Shown here: in pieces, positions 8,969-21,200 of the stretch
Layout: each line of letters starts with the position of its first letter
Numbering within the stretch: position 1 is the first letter of the stretch
Origin: an uncultured Lachnospiraceae bacterium
GTDB lineage: Bacteria; Bacillota; Clostridia; Lachnospirales; Lachnospiraceae
Direction of reading: 5' to 3'
Assembly: GCA_900539175.1 (NCBI GenBank)
Contig: UQAW01000007.1
Span: 1 to 64,000 of the forward strand
DNA length: 64,000 nt
Made by a program: the position numbers and the translations under genes
Notes under the pieces: generated by a model
Told to the model about the DNA's origin: nothing
Database searches by the model: none
The model's input: the letters and a program-made list of their open reading frames with translations, nothing else

Positions 8969-11900
8969 CTATGTTGAAGACGATGCATGTGTGATAGAAA
9001 AAAATAGTGGGAGCATTGCAGTTATCGGCATAGGTGTAAATTTCCCGAAAGCCAAATCGGCAGAGCAGTTTTGGGATCTTCTCGCAAAATCAGTTACAAC
9101 AGGCAGTGATATTCCTGAAAAGCGCAAAGAGGATACAGAAAGATATTTTGCAAAGATATCTGAAAATCAGAAGAGCAGAAAGTATTTTCAAGGGTCCTAC
9201 ATAGATGATATCGATCAATTTGATTATTCTTTCTTTGGCATTTCAAAAAAGGAAGCAGATCTCATGGATCCTGCACAGAGAATATTCATGGAGACATCTT
9301 GGAAGTGTCTAGATGATGCGGGTTACGGTGGAGATAGTTTAAGAAGTGCCCAAGTAGGTGTATTTGCAGGCTGCAGTAATTCTGACCAGTATCAGAATAT
9401 CATACAGGCATCAGATGATAATTTTGCCATGTTATCTTTTACAGGAAATATGAGGTCAATTGTTGCCAGCCGGATTTCATATTATATGGATTTTAAAGGA
9501 CCAAGCATGGTAATTGACACGGCATGTTCTTCATCGTTAGTATCTGTTCACCTTGCCTGCCAGTCTATTCTGAAGCAGGAATGTGAGTATGCCCTTGCAG
9601 GCGGAGTAAATGTCTGTGTGCTCCCCGTAAAAAAAGAAGACGATTACGGAATTGAATCAAGCGTGAGCAGGACAAGAACTTTCGATGATTCCTCGGATGG
9701 TACCATGTATGGTGAAGGAGCGGGCGTCATTTTATTAAAGAGTTTGTCCCAGGCAATCGAGGATCAGGATAGCATCTATGGGGTTATCAGAGGGAGTGCC
9801 GTCAATCAGGATGGCGCTTCAGTTGGAATAACAGCGCCGAATGTTGAGTCACAGAAACAAGTGCTGATGAGTGCATGGGAGAAAGCAGAGATAAATCCAG
9901 AAGAACTAGTTTACATTGAGGCACACGGAACAGGAACACAGCTTGGAGACCCAATTGAAATTAATGCACTGACAAAAGCATTCTCAGAGTACACTGACAG
10001 AAAACAGTTTTGTGCAATTGGTACGGTAAAAACCAATATGGGACATCTGGATTATGCTTCAGGAATCGCGGGCCTTATAAAAACTTTGTTAGTGTTGCAG
10101 AAACGCTCAATTCCTTCTAATCTGCATTTTCACCTACCCAACCGGAAGATAGCATTTGCAGAGTCACCCGTCTATGTAAATGACCGTCTGCTACCATGGG
10201 AAGAGGAAACAGCTATGATATGCGGGGTCAGTTCGTTTGGGCTTAGTGGGACAAACTGCCATGTTGTTGTTGAGGAATATGCGGAAGAATATGCAGGACA
10301 ATACGAGGGGCCGCAGAATTCTATGCAAAACCAGAATCGAGGCATATTTGTGCTTTCTAGCGGAAGCTATGAAGGATTGCTCAATAGTGTTACACAGATA
10401 CAGAAGGCTGTGGAATGTACCCTTTGCCTGCAGGCACTTTGCTATACATTAGCAGTAGGAAGGAAACATGGTCCCCACCGCCTTGCAATTTTATTTGACC
10501 ATAAATTAGAACTAATGAAATCCCTTGAGCAGTTTCAAACGGGCAGAGCGGAAGGGAAAAATATTTATTACAGTAAAACCGTGGTGAAAGAAGTTTTTAC
10601 AGGCACAATGCCAACGCATAAAGAAGCAATGCTGTCAGGAACGAAAGAAGCTCTTGCTTCTCTTGCACAGATGTATATAGAAGGAGAAAAAATAGATTGG
10701 GAATGGATCTATCTATATGATGAGGTGAAAAGAATCCATCTTCCCGGCACTTTTTTTCAAAAACAGAGATGCTGGCCACAGATTAAAGAAGGGAGGCGAA
10801 TAGAAGTCGGCGCCCCAGTTGCTCATCCGTTGTTTGACGTGTGCATTGTAAAATCCTTATACCAGGATATTTACTGCACGTATTTTAATCTGGATAAACA
10901 CTGGGTAGTAAAGGACCACCGCTTTATGGGGAAATGTTTTCCTCCGGGAACGGCTTATCTGGAAATGCTTCAGTTCCTCGGAACACAGTATTATAAAGGA
11001 AAACCATTCAGACTTCAGAAAATCATGTTCTTAAAACCAATGGAGCTGGAGCCTGATGAGACAAAGAAGATTCACACGATAGTAGAGAAGAAGGAATTCT
11101 ATTATGCAGTTACGGTGACTGGATACGACGAGCAAAATGATTCCTGGGATGTGTATGCCCAGGGTGAGCTGTGCAGCCGTAAAGCAGAGCGGGAACAGAT
11201 AAGGGATGTGGAAGCAATCCGTGACCGGTTAACGAAGATAACAGGAAAACAGATTAATAATCCTGATAGTATTGAAGACAGCATTGGATTTGGACCACGC
11301 TGGACCTCCATCCAGAGTGAGATCTACTGTAACGATGGTGAACTGCTGATAAAGAATATGATGGATGAACAGTATAAAAACGATTTTATGGAGTATTTAT
11401 GTCATCCGTCATTAGTGGATGTATCAATCAACACTATGAGTCATTCTATGGGAAATGGATATTATCTTCCGTTAGCGCAGGATTCCTTTGTACTATATGA
11501 TAGAATTCCAGATAAACTCTATTGTCATATTAAGAAATGCAATGCAGCAAAAGACAGAGAATTAGTTTCTTTTGATATTGAGCTGCTGGATGTAGAAGGA
11601 AGACTCATTGGAAGTATCAGTAAACATACGCTTAAGCGTTTGCATGAGGAAGACAGGAATAAGGTGCCAGAGAAGCATCAGGGAAAAGCGGGAGATTGGT
11701 TTTACAAGGTAGACTGGGTGGAAGAAAAGCAGACCTTTGTGAAAGAAATTAATGATAGCAGAGCGGTTCTTATACTTGAGGATCAGACAAAAGAGAGTAA
11801 GCAGCTTGCAGATAAGTTAGAGGAAATGGTGAAGCGTACAAAGCGTATTTGTATCAGCGTCTTATCCGAAAAAGCATTAAAGAAAGAATTGGTTCAGTTC

Positions 11901-13538
11901 GCAAAAGAAGATGCCAGGCACCTGGATGTTGTATTTTGTGATCTTCCGGGTGTGTGCTCATGTGGCGAGTCGATTCAAGAAGCAGAAGACTATACGGAAG
12001 CGGCTGTATTCCGTTTTCATAAAATTTTAAAGGTTCTTTCCCAGCAGGATCATTTCTGTAAAATGAAAATAATCAGTGTCACAGAACAGGCAGAAAAGGT
12101 AACGGGAAAAGAAGATACCTATAATCCATATCAAAAAATGAGGCAAGGCTTTGTAAGGTCGGCAGCATTAGAGTACAGGAGAAGCAAGTTTGCCAGTATC
12201 GATCTGGAAGCTGGAACAGAATGGAAGCAGGCAGTTTATCATATGTTATCTCTGTCAGATGGCGATTATCTGGCTGTGAGAGCTGGAAAATGTTATGTGC
12301 GCCAGTTCGAAAAGGTAGAATGCAGGGAAAGTGAGAATGCTTATCCATTAAAAGAACAAGGAGTATATCTGATAACAGGAGGACTTGGTGGAATCGGATT
12401 CGAGGTTGCCAAGGTCATCTTAAAGCAAAGAGATTGCAAGCTTGTCATAATTGGAAAAACACAGATACCTGCAATAGGCGAAGGCTGTGATGCTAGAGTG
12501 GCACGCCGGGCGGAAAGACTTGGGGAATTACAGAAATTAGGCAGCGAGATTATTTATTATGCAGCAGATATTGCAGATCTTACAAGCATGCGAAACGTAA
12601 AAGAAAAAGTAATCGAACGCTATGGGCAGATCAATGGGTTCATCCATGGGGCCGGTATTATGGGGGAAGGTTTTTTGTATGAGAAAAAGGAAGAAGATAT
12701 GTGGAACACAATTCGTCCAAAGATAACAGGAACCTTGATACTTCATAAGCTTTTTGAGAATGATAAATTAGATTTCATACTATATATGTCATCTGTAACA
12801 AGTATACTTGGAGCACCTGGACAGGCTGACTATACAGCGGCAAATGTATTTTTAGAGGGTGTCTGGGAAAGTGGGAAAAAGAAGGGACTTCCAGTCCATA
12901 TTATAAACTGGTCCGCATGGAAAGAGACAGGAATGGCATATGAAAACCATGTAGAAGAATCAGGAATCTTCGAGATGATGAAAACAAGGGATGCGGTACA
13001 TGCCTTTCAGCAATATATGTCAAGCCATATGGATAAGGCCATTATAGGAAGAATCCAAAATGGAATCAATTTGCAGACAGTAGAAGAAATGAATCTTAGG
13101 GTTGGGGAGTCATTATTACATTCCCTTACGCAAAGAGAGGAAGTAATGGATGAACAGCCTGATTATGGAAAAGTGGATTTGGCTTCCATACTAAGAACGG
13201 TCAGAACAGTCTGGTGTCAGGTATTCGGTGAAGAAATAATCGAGGATAGTGCGATGTTTAACCAACTTGGAGGAAATTCCCTGATTGCAACAAAACTTCT
13301 GAATGAACTAGATAAGAGGTATCCGCGTAAACTGGATATAACAGATATTTTTACATACCCATCCATAAGGGAGATATCTAGATATATTGCAAAACAATAT
13401 GGAGATGAAAAAAAAGCAGACAGTAAGCCGTTAAAAAAAGAACATTCGGAGGAAATGGATGATTTAGACAGAATTTTAGAATTGCTTGCTGAGGGAGAAA
13501 TATCACCAGAAAGTGTAGATGAACTGTTGCAGATGTAG
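8955..13538 (+). CDS. trans-AT PKS module: KS-DH-KR-ACP
   Basis: This 1527-residue single-module polyketide synthase should extend the chain from the Gly-Ser NRPS by one malonyl unit and reduce and dehydrate it. Domains: KS (about 18-440; Cys191 in DTACSSS, His324 in EAHGTGT, His364 in NMGHLD), then a KS-to-DH linker with no AT (about 440-620), DH (about 624-895; HRFMGKCFPPG from His655, Asp822 in LVDVSIN), KR (GGLGGIG near 1142; Tyr1293 in QADYTAAN) and ACP (LGGNSL, Ser1442). The C-terminus (ILELLAEGEISPESVDELL) looks like a trans-AT four-helix-bundle docking tail and matches the N-terminal helices of the next protein. The N-terminus lacks such helices and has a short acidic leader. The start has AAGGAG 10 bases upstream. 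Confidence 0.93.
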   Translation: MSFIDYVEDDACVIEKNSGSIAVIGIGVNFPKAKSAEQFWDLLAKSVTTGSDIPEKRKEDTERYFAKISENQKSRKYFQGSYIDDIDQFDYSFFGISKKEADLMDPAQRIFMETSWKCLDDAGYGGDSLRSAQVGVFAGCSNSDQYQNIIQASDDNFAMLSFTGNMRSIVASRISYYMDFKGPSMVIDTACSSSLVSVHLACQSILKQECEYALAGGVNVCVLPVKKEDDYGIESSVSRTRTFDDSSDGTMYGEGAGVILLKSLSQAIEDQDSIYGVIRGSAVNQDGASVGITAPNVESQKQVLMSAWEKAEINPEELVYIEAHGTGTQLGDPIEINALTKAFSEYTDRKQFCAIGTVKTNMGHLDYASGIAGLIKTLLVLQKRSIPSNLHFHLPNRKIAFAESPVYVNDRLLPWEEETAMICGVSSFGLSGTNCHVVVEEYAEEYAGQYEGPQNSMQNQNRGIFVLSSGSYEGLLNSVTQIQKAVECTLCLQALCYTLAVGRKHGPHRLAILFDHKLELMKSLEQFQTGRAEGKNIYYSKTVVKEVFTGTMPTHKEAMLSGTKEALASLAQMYIEGEKIDWEWIYLYDEVKRIHLPGTFFQKQRCWPQIKEGRRIEVGAPVAHPLFDVCIVKSLYQDIYCTYFNLDKHWVVKDHRFMGKCFPPGTAYLEMLQFLGTQYYKGKPFRLQKIMFLKPMELEPDETKKIHTIVEKKEFYYAVTVTGYDEQNDSWDVYAQGELCSRKAEREQIRDVEAIRDRLTKITGKQINNPDSIEDSIGFGPRWTSIQSEIYCNDGELLIKNMMDEQYKNDFMEYLCHPSLVDVSINTMSHSMGNGYYLPLAQDSFVLYDRIPDKLYCHIKKCNAAKDRELVSFDIELLDVEGRLIGSISKHTLKRLHEEDRNKVPEKHQGKAGDWFYKVDWVEEKQTFVKEINDSRAVLILEDQTKESKQLADKLEEMVKRTKRICISVLSEKALKKELVQFAKEDARHLDVVFCDLPGVCSCGESIQEAEDYTEAAVFRFHKILKVLSQQDHFCKMKIISVTEQAEKVTGKEDTYNPYQKMRQGFVRSAALEYRRSKFASIDLEAGTEWKQAVYHMLSLSDGDYLAVRAGKCYVRQFEKVECRESENAYPLKEQGVYLITGGLGGIGFEVAKVILKQRDCKLVIIGKTQIPAIGEGCDARVARRAERLGELQKLGSEIIYYAADIADLTSMRNVKEKVIERYGQINGFIHGAGIMGEGFLYEKKEEDMWNTIRPKITGTLILHKLFENDKLDFILYMSSVTSILGAPGQADYTAANVFLEGVWESGKKKGLPVHIINWSAWKETGMAYENHVEESGIFEMMKTRDAVHAFQQYMSSHMDKAIIGRIQNGINLQTVEEMNLRVGESLLHSLTQREEVMDEQPDYGKVDLASILRTVRTVWCQVFGEEIIEDSAMFNQLGGNSLIATKLLNELDKRYPRKLDITDIFTYPSIREISRYIAKQYGDEKKADSKPLKKEHSEEMDDLDRILELLAEGEISPESVDELLQM

Positions 13539-13551
13539 AGAGGTATTTATC

Positions 13552-16500
13552 ATGGAAGAAACGAGAAAAAATATATATAGGCAGGTTGCGTCCGGAAATT
13601 TAAGTAAAAAAGATGCAAAGAAGCTTTTGATGGAGTTAGCAGACAGCAAAAAGAAAACAGAAGTTGCAATTATTGGGATGTCCTGCAGATATCCAAAGGC
13701 AGAAAATATGGATGAGTACTGGGACAATATTTTTAAGATGAGATCTTGTCTGGGATACCCATCAGAAGAAAGAGTAGAACTTTGGAAAAAAAGTTATCCT
13801 GAATATTTTGAGGGTAAAAAAGAGGTAAAAGAATTATTTGAGTATCGTGGATACATAGAAAATGTTGAAAAATTTGATGCGAATTTTTTCCACTTGTCTG
13901 CAAAGGAAGCACAGTTTATGGAACCTTCCCACCGCATTTTTATGGAGACCGCTTTTGAAGCTATTGAAAATGCAGGGATAGGAGGGGAAAATATCAAAGG
14001 AACCAAAACTGCTATTTTTGTCGGTATGGATAACCAGAGCAGCCATGGTTTTGCTGCAATTACTGATAGAACAGACCCTCTTGCACTTACGGGACTGTAT
14101 CCATCTCTTATTGCAACCCGGTTATCCTACATGCTGAATCTCAAGGGGGAGAGTTTAGTAATTGATACCGCATGTTCTTCAGGTCTGGTAGCTGTACATA
14201 AAGCATGCCAGGCAATTGAAGCAGGGGAATGTGAAATGGCCATGGCCGGCGGAATCTATATTAGCGACAATGTATTCCGTCAGGATGATGATCCAATGAT
14301 GATGATCTGTACAGAAAATGACAAGATAATGGCATTTGATAATAGGGGTGAAGGAACCATCCGATCAGAAGGTGTTGGAGTTGTATTCTTAAAACCCTAT
14401 GAGCAGGCCCTAAAAGATGGTGATAATATATATGCAGTAATTAAGGGCGGCGCGATCAATAATGATGGTGCGTCAAATGGAATTACCGCTCCAAATGCAG
14501 AGGCACAAGCCGAGCTTTTAGTGGAAGCATGGGAAAAGGCGGGAGTGAATCCGGAAACAATAGCTTATATAGAGAGTCACGGGACTGGAACCCTTTTAGG
14601 AGATCCGATTGAAATCAAGGGACTTACCAGCGCGTTTCGAAAATACACAGACAAAAAACAGTTTTGCGCAATTAGTGCAGTAAAGCCAAATATTGGACAT
14701 ACAGCGTCCAGTTCTGGTGTTGCAGGATTAATTAAAATGGTTCTGGCAATGCAGCATAAGGTAATTCCGGGAACCATTAATTTTGAGATTCCGAATGCCT
14801 ATATTAGCTTTGATGATAGCCCTGTTTATGTAAGCGACCGTCCAACCGAGTGGAAGAAAAACGGAAAACAGCCAAGACGTGGCGGAGTAAGTGCATTTGG
14901 ATTTAATGGGACAAACTGCCATATTGTGTTAGAAGAAGCCCCAGCGGTTAAGAAAGCAGATACCAATAAGGAAGAATGGAAAGTATTCACGTTATCAGCA
15001 ATGACAGAGCAGTCGTTAACCAAGTTATGTAAAAGATATCGAACTTTAATTAACACGTCAGATACACTAAACATTGATGCGTTGTGCCAGACCCTTAATT
15101 GCGTAGGAGGACAGTATAACTACCGTTTGGCAGTACTTGTAAGAAGCATGAGCGGGCTGCGTATAAAACTTGAACAGATATGCAATCAGGGTTGGAGAGA
15201 AGCAAAAGGAATTTTTTATGGCTTCCATAGCATTGTGTCCAGTAAAAAGGATGATAAGGCAGAGGGAGAACTTGCAGAGGAAGAAAAACTGCTCTTAACC
15301 AGACAGTTAGATGACCTTATCAGGGAGCAGAAGGATATCTTCTATAGCTATGACAGTTTAGTACGCCTGCTTGAAAAATACATAAAAGGTGGAAACGTTA
15401 ACTGGCTGGCAGTTTATAAGGAGAAGAAATGTAATAAAGTTCATCTGCTGCCATATCCGTTCGAGCAGAATACATATTGGCCCAGCCTAGAAGACAACGG
15501 TGGAAACAGGATCGAGTCTAAAAAGAAAGGCAGAAAAACAATTTATCCGCTTTGTGGTACCTGTGTATCCGAGTCTATTCATGAGGATGTATATGCAGCC
15601 CAGCTAAGTGTCTCAGATTACTGGTTTTTACAGGAGCATAATATACTTGGGCAGTATCTGGTTCCGGGCACTGTATATATTGAGTTTATGTATCAGATCG
15701 CTGGTAATTACCATACAGGTTCCCAGATAGAATGTGAAGACATTGCATTCTGGCAGCCATTTATCGTGAAGGAAAATGAGGTGAAAGAGCTTCAGATTCT
15801 AGTCAGCAGAAATGATAACGGGTTAGAATTCACATTTGCAAGCAGGGATACAGATAGTGAAAGCAAGGAATGGCAAAAGCATGCGGAAGCAAAAGTCCAT
15901 TTTTTAGAGGAGAAGGAAAGAAGAGCGGTATCAATAGATACTTATATTCAAAGATGCGGTAAGAAGGTTGAAAAAGCAAGCAAAAATCAGATTGTTTCAC
16001 TGCGGAGTCAGGCAAGCTTAGGTGGAAGATGGACGGACACTATCGAGGACATTTTCCTTGGAGAAGAAGAAGTATTGGTAAAAATCAGCCTTCTAGAAAA
16101 ATACCAGAGTGATATCGTGAACTTTAAACTTCACCCGGCAATGCTAGATAATGCCATGAACAGCATCATCCAGTCAATGAATAGCCATATGTACCTGCCT
16201 TTTTCTTATGGAAGCCTAAAGCTCTATCAGGAGCTTCCGAAAACATTCTATAGTCATCTGGTTCGAATGAAGAAAGAGAATGCAAGTGATGAGGTTGTGA
16301 CATTTTCGGGAGAGTTAATAGACGAAAATGGGAACGTTATTGCACAAGTACAAAACTATCGTGTGAAAAAGGTAAATAAACAACAGTTCCTTTCTTCCAA
16401 TCGCATGGATGCCCTGTGTCATGAGGTAGTTTGGAGAGAAGAAAGCAGAGAAGAATCAAAAGCGGCTTCTGTTATGCCAACCATTTTTGTAAGCGCTGCA

Positions 16501-18273
16501 GGACATAGAAGCGATGGCTTGTTGGATAGCCTTGCAGCAAAAGGAGTTCCAGTTTTTCGCATGGAAGCAGGCGGCAATTATGATGTAATACTTGGCGGTA
16601 TGAAAAATAATAAGCAGCTTCGCATTGTATACGATATTACAGGCGTACAGGATGCCCCAATCTGTGAACAGAAGATTAATCAGAAGGTTCTCGAACTGTT
16701 CCATATGGTGAAGGCACTGTTTAGACAGAATATGGCAAAGGGAATTGAATTGGTTATCCTATCAGAATGCGCTTATCAGATGACTGGGAAGGAGACAGGG
16801 ATTTACCCTGAAAATGCAGCAGTATTAGGTTTAGCACGTACTATTTCAGCAGAATATCCAGGAATCAACTGCTGGGGAATGGATGTAGATGCGAATACGG
16901 GCTATAACATGATTTTGGAGGAGCTTTTACAGGAAGGCAACCAGGGCGTAATCGGATACCGAGAAAACAGAAGGCATTGTGAATATATCGAACCTGTTTC
17001 AAGTAAGGAGACAAAGGAATTTAAGCTAAGAGAGAATGGCACTTACCTGATTACAGGAGGTCTCGGTGGTATTGGTGTCCAAGTTGCAAAATACCTGTTA
17101 AGCAATCATGCTGGAAATGTCGTACTTCTTGGAAGAATGGAACTTCCAGATAAGGAAGACATGATAGGCAATGAAAATGATGTGGACCATATACTAGAAA
17201 AGAAAAAGGCACTTAAGGAATTAGAACTGATAGCTAAGCCGGAGCAGAAGGTTGTTTATTATAAAGCAGATGTAACGAGTTATAAACAAATGAGTTATTG
17301 CTTAGAGGACATCAGAAAACAATATGGAAAAATAGCTGGAATCGTGCATTCAGCAGGATTAGGAAGCAAGGGATATCTTGCACAGAAGGAAGAAGACAAG
17401 TTTACAGAAGTATTGAAACCAAAGATGCTGGGAACGCATATTCTTGATGAACTGACCAAGGACGATAAATTAGACTGGATGCTGTTGTTCTCATCTGCCA
17501 TGAGTATCTCGGGAGGTATTGGGCAAGGTGATTATACCGCAGCAAATTCCTATCTGGACTCTTATGCACAGTCAAGGAAGCTTCTTGGGAAGCGGACAAT
17601 CGTCATAAACTGGACCTCATGGAGAGAGACTGGTATGGCTGTAAGGTTTAAGAGCGAAGAGGGAATTCTGATGGGGATTATGAATCAAGAGGCAGTGGAG
17701 GTTTTAGATTTTGCTCTTCATCACGATTATGTACGTCTAGTCGCCGGTAAGATTGATTATGAAAAGTTAGCCAGTATTGAAAAAATGCCAATCAGGCTGG
17801 CGCCAGAGCTTTTTAAGAAAACAAATGCATTCCAGATGGGAACCGGTGAGGGAGAAGCGAGAAAAACAAGTGGCACCCAGTTCCAGATAAAAGGAAAGAA
17901 AAAAGGCAATTATACAGAGAATGAACGAATCATAGCCGGAATATGGGCAGAGGTTCTGGGGTTGAATCAGATTGATATATACACCAGTTTATTTAGAATT
18001 GGCGGAGACTCCATTATCTCTACTAAGCTTTTGAAAAGATACCAGAAGGAGTTTGGCAATATTCTGGATATTACAGATATTTTCACATATCCAACGGTAT
18101 TTGAACTTAGCGAGTACGTTACCAGCATCCAGAAAAAGGATAAAAAGGCGCAGGAGAAAGCACAGGAAAAACTAAACGAGGATTTTGAAGATATATCCCA
18201 GATTATGGACGGTATCGAGAAGGGAGAAGTGTCGGTGGACAATGCGTTAGAGTACGTGAACAGACTTTTGTAA
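13552..18273 (+). CDS. trans-AT PKS module: KS-DH-KR-ACP
   Basis: The start is set at 13552, where AGAGG precedes the ATG. An upstream in-frame ATG at 13519 would overlap the previous gene and adds 11 Cys-rich residues with no homology. The product has 1573 residues. It opens with docking helices (IYRQVASGNLSKKDAKKLL) that fit the tail of the preceding PKS. Domains: KS (about 35-460; Cys208 in DTACSSG, ESHGTGT, KPNIGH), AT-less linker, DH (about 655-935; HNILGQYLVPG from His696, Asp866 in MLDNAMN), KR (GGLGGIG near 1172; Tyr1328 in QGDYTAAN), ACP (IGGDSI, Ser1487) and a C-terminal tail (DGIEKGEVSVDNALEYV) for docking to the 18281 protein. The expected result is a second double bond, giving a diene with the preceding module. 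Confidence 0.93.
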   Translation: MEETRKNIYRQVASGNLSKKDAKKLLMELADSKKKTEVAIIGMSCRYPKAENMDEYWDNIFKMRSCLGYPSEERVELWKKSYPEYFEGKKEVKELFEYRGYIENVEKFDANFFHLSAKEAQFMEPSHRIFMETAFEAIENAGIGGENIKGTKTAIFVGMDNQSSHGFAAITDRTDPLALTGLYPSLIATRLSYMLNLKGESLVIDTACSSGLVAVHKACQAIEAGECEMAMAGGIYISDNVFRQDDDPMMMICTENDKIMAFDNRGEGTIRSEGVGVVFLKPYEQALKDGDNIYAVIKGGAINNDGASNGITAPNAEAQAELLVEAWEKAGVNPETIAYIESHGTGTLLGDPIEIKGLTSAFRKYTDKKQFCAISAVKPNIGHTASSSGVAGLIKMVLAMQHKVIPGTINFEIPNAYISFDDSPVYVSDRPTEWKKNGKQPRRGGVSAFGFNGTNCHIVLEEAPAVKKADTNKEEWKVFTLSAMTEQSLTKLCKRYRTLINTSDTLNIDALCQTLNCVGGQYNYRLAVLVRSMSGLRIKLEQICNQGWREAKGIFYGFHSIVSSKKDDKAEGELAEEEKLLLTRQLDDLIREQKDIFYSYDSLVRLLEKYIKGGNVNWLAVYKEKKCNKVHLLPYPFEQNTYWPSLEDNGGNRIESKKKGRKTIYPLCGTCVSESIHEDVYAAQLSVSDYWFLQEHNILGQYLVPGTVYIEFMYQIAGNYHTGSQIECEDIAFWQPFIVKENEVKELQILVSRNDNGLEFTFASRDTDSESKEWQKHAEAKVHFLEEKERRAVSIDTYIQRCGKKVEKASKNQIVSLRSQASLGGRWTDTIEDIFLGEEEVLVKISLLEKYQSDIVNFKLHPAMLDNAMNSIIQSMNSHMYLPFSYGSLKLYQELPKTFYSHLVRMKKENASDEVVTFSGELIDENGNVIAQVQNYRVKKVNKQQFLSSNRMDALCHEVVWREESREESKAASVMPTIFVSAAGHRSDGLLDSLAAKGVPVFRMEAGGNYDVILGGMKNNKQLRIVYDITGVQDAPICEQKINQKVLELFHMVKALFRQNMAKGIELVILSECAYQMTGKETGIYPENAAVLGLARTISAEYPGINCWGMDVDANTGYNMILEELLQEGNQGVIGYRENRRHCEYIEPVSSKETKEFKLRENGTYLITGGLGGIGVQVAKYLLSNHAGNVVLLGRMELPDKEDMIGNENDVDHILEKKKALKELELIAKPEQKVVYYKADVTSYKQMSYCLEDIRKQYGKIAGIVHSAGLGSKGYLAQKEEDKFTEVLKPKMLGTHILDELTKDDKLDWMLLFSSAMSISGGIGQGDYTAANSYLDSYAQSRKLLGKRTIVINWTSWRETGMAVRFKSEEGILMGIMNQEAVEVLDFALHHDYVRLVAGKIDYEKLASIEKMPIRLAPELFKKTNAFQMGTGEGEARKTSGTQFQIKGKKKGNYTENERIIAGIWAEVLGLNQIDIYTSLFRIGGDSIISTKLLKRYQKEFGNILDITDIFTYPTVFELSEYVTSIQKKDKKAQEKAQEKLNEDFEDISQIMDGIEKGEVSVDNALEYVNRLL

Positions 18274-18280
18274 GGAGAAA

Positions 18281-21200
18281 ATGAGATTGAATTATACGGC
18301 GTTTAATAAATTTATCATAGAAAAATTTCAAAAAGGTGAAATTGCCAAAGAAGATGCAATCCAGTGGCTTCAGCAGATGAACAGGGATGATGCAGAAAAA
18401 GAAGATGAAATAGCTGTTATTGGAGTCGCATGCAGATTTCCTCAGTCAGATAGCAAGGAAGAATTTTGGAATAATATTTCTATGGGCAAAGACTGCATTT
18501 GTTCCATCTCTGATGAAAGAAAGGAACAGCTTATGGATAACCGCCATAAGGAGAAAGCATTTCAAAAAGGTGGTTATCTTTCAGAAATCGATAAATTTGA
18601 TTATCCGTATTTTAATATTTCTCCCAATGAAGCAAAAGGAATTGAACCGGCACAGAGAGTCTTTTTAGAGGTGGCTATTCAGGCACTTGAAGATTCTGGA
18701 ATCAGTCTAGAGCAGTACTATGGTTCTGATACGTGTGTTTTTGTAGGACGTGACCATACAATTGGACATGAATATAGAACTATATTTGGCAACAAAGATA
18801 TTTTAACAAGGGCAGGAAATTATACTGGAGTTCTTGCAGGACGATTATCCTATTTTCTGAATCTGAAGGGACCATGCAAGGTGGTAGATACCGCGTGTTC
18901 ATCAGCACTTGTATGCATACATGACGCATGTCAGGCATTAAAGCACAAAGAATGTAATTATGCAATAGCAGGCGGTGTTCATGTGTTTCCATTTGGAATT
19001 GTACGAGATGCCAGCATGGAAGAAATCACAGCAGATAATGAAAAAATATGTGCCTTTTCTCAAGACGCTACTGGCTCAGTATGGGGAGAGGGTGCGGGTG
19101 TAGTTGTCTTGAAGCGCTTAAAAGATGCGGTAAAAGACGGTGATAATATCCAGGCGGTTATTAAGGGCAGTGCTGTTAACAGTGATGGGGCATCTAGCAG
19201 CCTGACTTCACCAAATGGAAGGGCACAGGAAGAGGTTATTGAGGCTGCCTGGGAGCGGGCAAAGATTCATCCAGAACAGATATCTTATATTGAAGCGCAT
19301 GGAACTGGAACGATTATTGGCGACCCAATCGAACTGAAGGCATTACAGAAAGCATTTCTTAAGCATACTGCCAGACGTCAATTTTGCGGAGTTGGTTCAG
19401 TAAAATCGAATATTGGGCATACGGTTGCTGCATCTGGAATGGCATCATTTATAAAAATGGTGATGGCTCTTCAGAAGCAGCAGATTCCGCCAACTCTTCA
19501 TTTTAGCGAACCAAACCGTTATGTACGTTTTCACCAGGGGCCGGTTTACATTAACGATTCTTTAAAGGACTGGCAAAGCAATAAAGATGGTGGCCGTCTG
19601 TGTGGAGTCAGCTCTTTCGGCTTTAGTGGAACCAATGTACATATTGTGATGGGAGAAGCACCTGATAGAAACGAGGTGGAGGAAACCAGAGCTTTGGAAC
19701 AGGGAGCTATATTTACCATATCTGCAAAGACGGAAAACGTACTTTGGCAATATATGAAGGAATACGATGCGTTTCTTAATAAGACACCACTCAGCCTGGA
19801 AGAAATTTGTTATACTGCAGCTGTGGGAAGAACACATTTTGATTATCGCTTGGGCATCGTGGCAAAAACGAAACAGGAATTAGAAGAGAAACTAAAGAAC
19901 TGTCTTCTTGGAGATGGTGAAAGAACCATGGAGGGTGTTTTCTTTGGAAACAGGAAAACGGAAAGCGGCCTGGATGATGCCGAGGATATTCAGAAAAAAA
20001 CAATACGAGAATTGACTTATGCCCAACTATTACGTATTGCAGCTATATACGCAGATGGAGGGCAGATTGCCTGGGATAGACTATACGAAAAGGAAGCATT
20101 AAAACGAGTGAGTCTGCCGGTATATCCATTCGAAAAGATACCTTGCTGGATGGAGGAAGATGATTCACTCCAACAGCCGCCTGTTGCAGATAAGGTTAGT
20201 GAGAATTCACTTTACTACAAACTGGGCTGGAGGGAAATGGAATTACTCAAGGACAGGCAAGAGCATAAATCACGGATTTTGTTATTCCTCCCAGAAGGAG
20301 AACTGGCAGAAAAGCTGATGGAAGAGCTTGGGAAGCTGGAGAGTGAGTTGATATGTGTTACACAGGCCGAGTCCTATGAGAAAAAGGATAAAACAAAATA
20401 TGCTATCGGTACAGGCCAAGGGGATTATATCAGGTTATTTGAGGATATTCATTTAAATTCTATCGATCAGGTGATTTATGGATTCAGCATGAATGCGGAG
20501 GCTGAAAATGGAAATGTTGATGAATATCTGAATACAGGACTTTATGGCTTGTTCTGGCTTGCGAAGTGTATGATGAGGCAGGAGGCAGCCAAGAAGATAG
20601 GCTTCTTCATTTTAACAAGCAATTCCTATCTGGTAAGTGGAACAGAATCGTTTTATCAGCCATTCCAGGGTGCAATGGCAGGCTTAGGAAAGGTAATCAA
20701 TGCGGAAAATCCTAATATTGCAGTTCGGATTCTGGATCTGGACCAAACGGAAGCCGTAGAACATATAATACAGGAGCTTTGCCTTGAGTCAGAAGACAAT
20801 GCGGTTGTTTATGCATACCGTGATGGAAAAAGGTATGTGGAAGAGCTTCAGAACATTGAGCCTGACAAACTAGATAGAAGGAATCTGGTTTTTTGGAAGG
20901 ATGGTGTCTATGTTATCTCTGGTGGTACAGGCGGATTGGGACTAGAGATCGCGGAATACATCGCCGGAAAGGGGCAGCAGACATTTGTCTTGCTTTGCAG
21001 GAATCCTTTGCCGAAGCGAAGTGAGTGGGAGCAGATTGTCAATTCTAGAGCAGGGGCAACTGCACAGAAAATAAAGAAAATCATGCAGATTGAGCAGATG
21101 GGAAGCAAGGTAAGTATATATGCGTTTGATATTGCCGATGAACATGAAACACAAAGAGTATGCGGTGAGATTATAAAGGAGAAGGGAAGAATTGATGGGA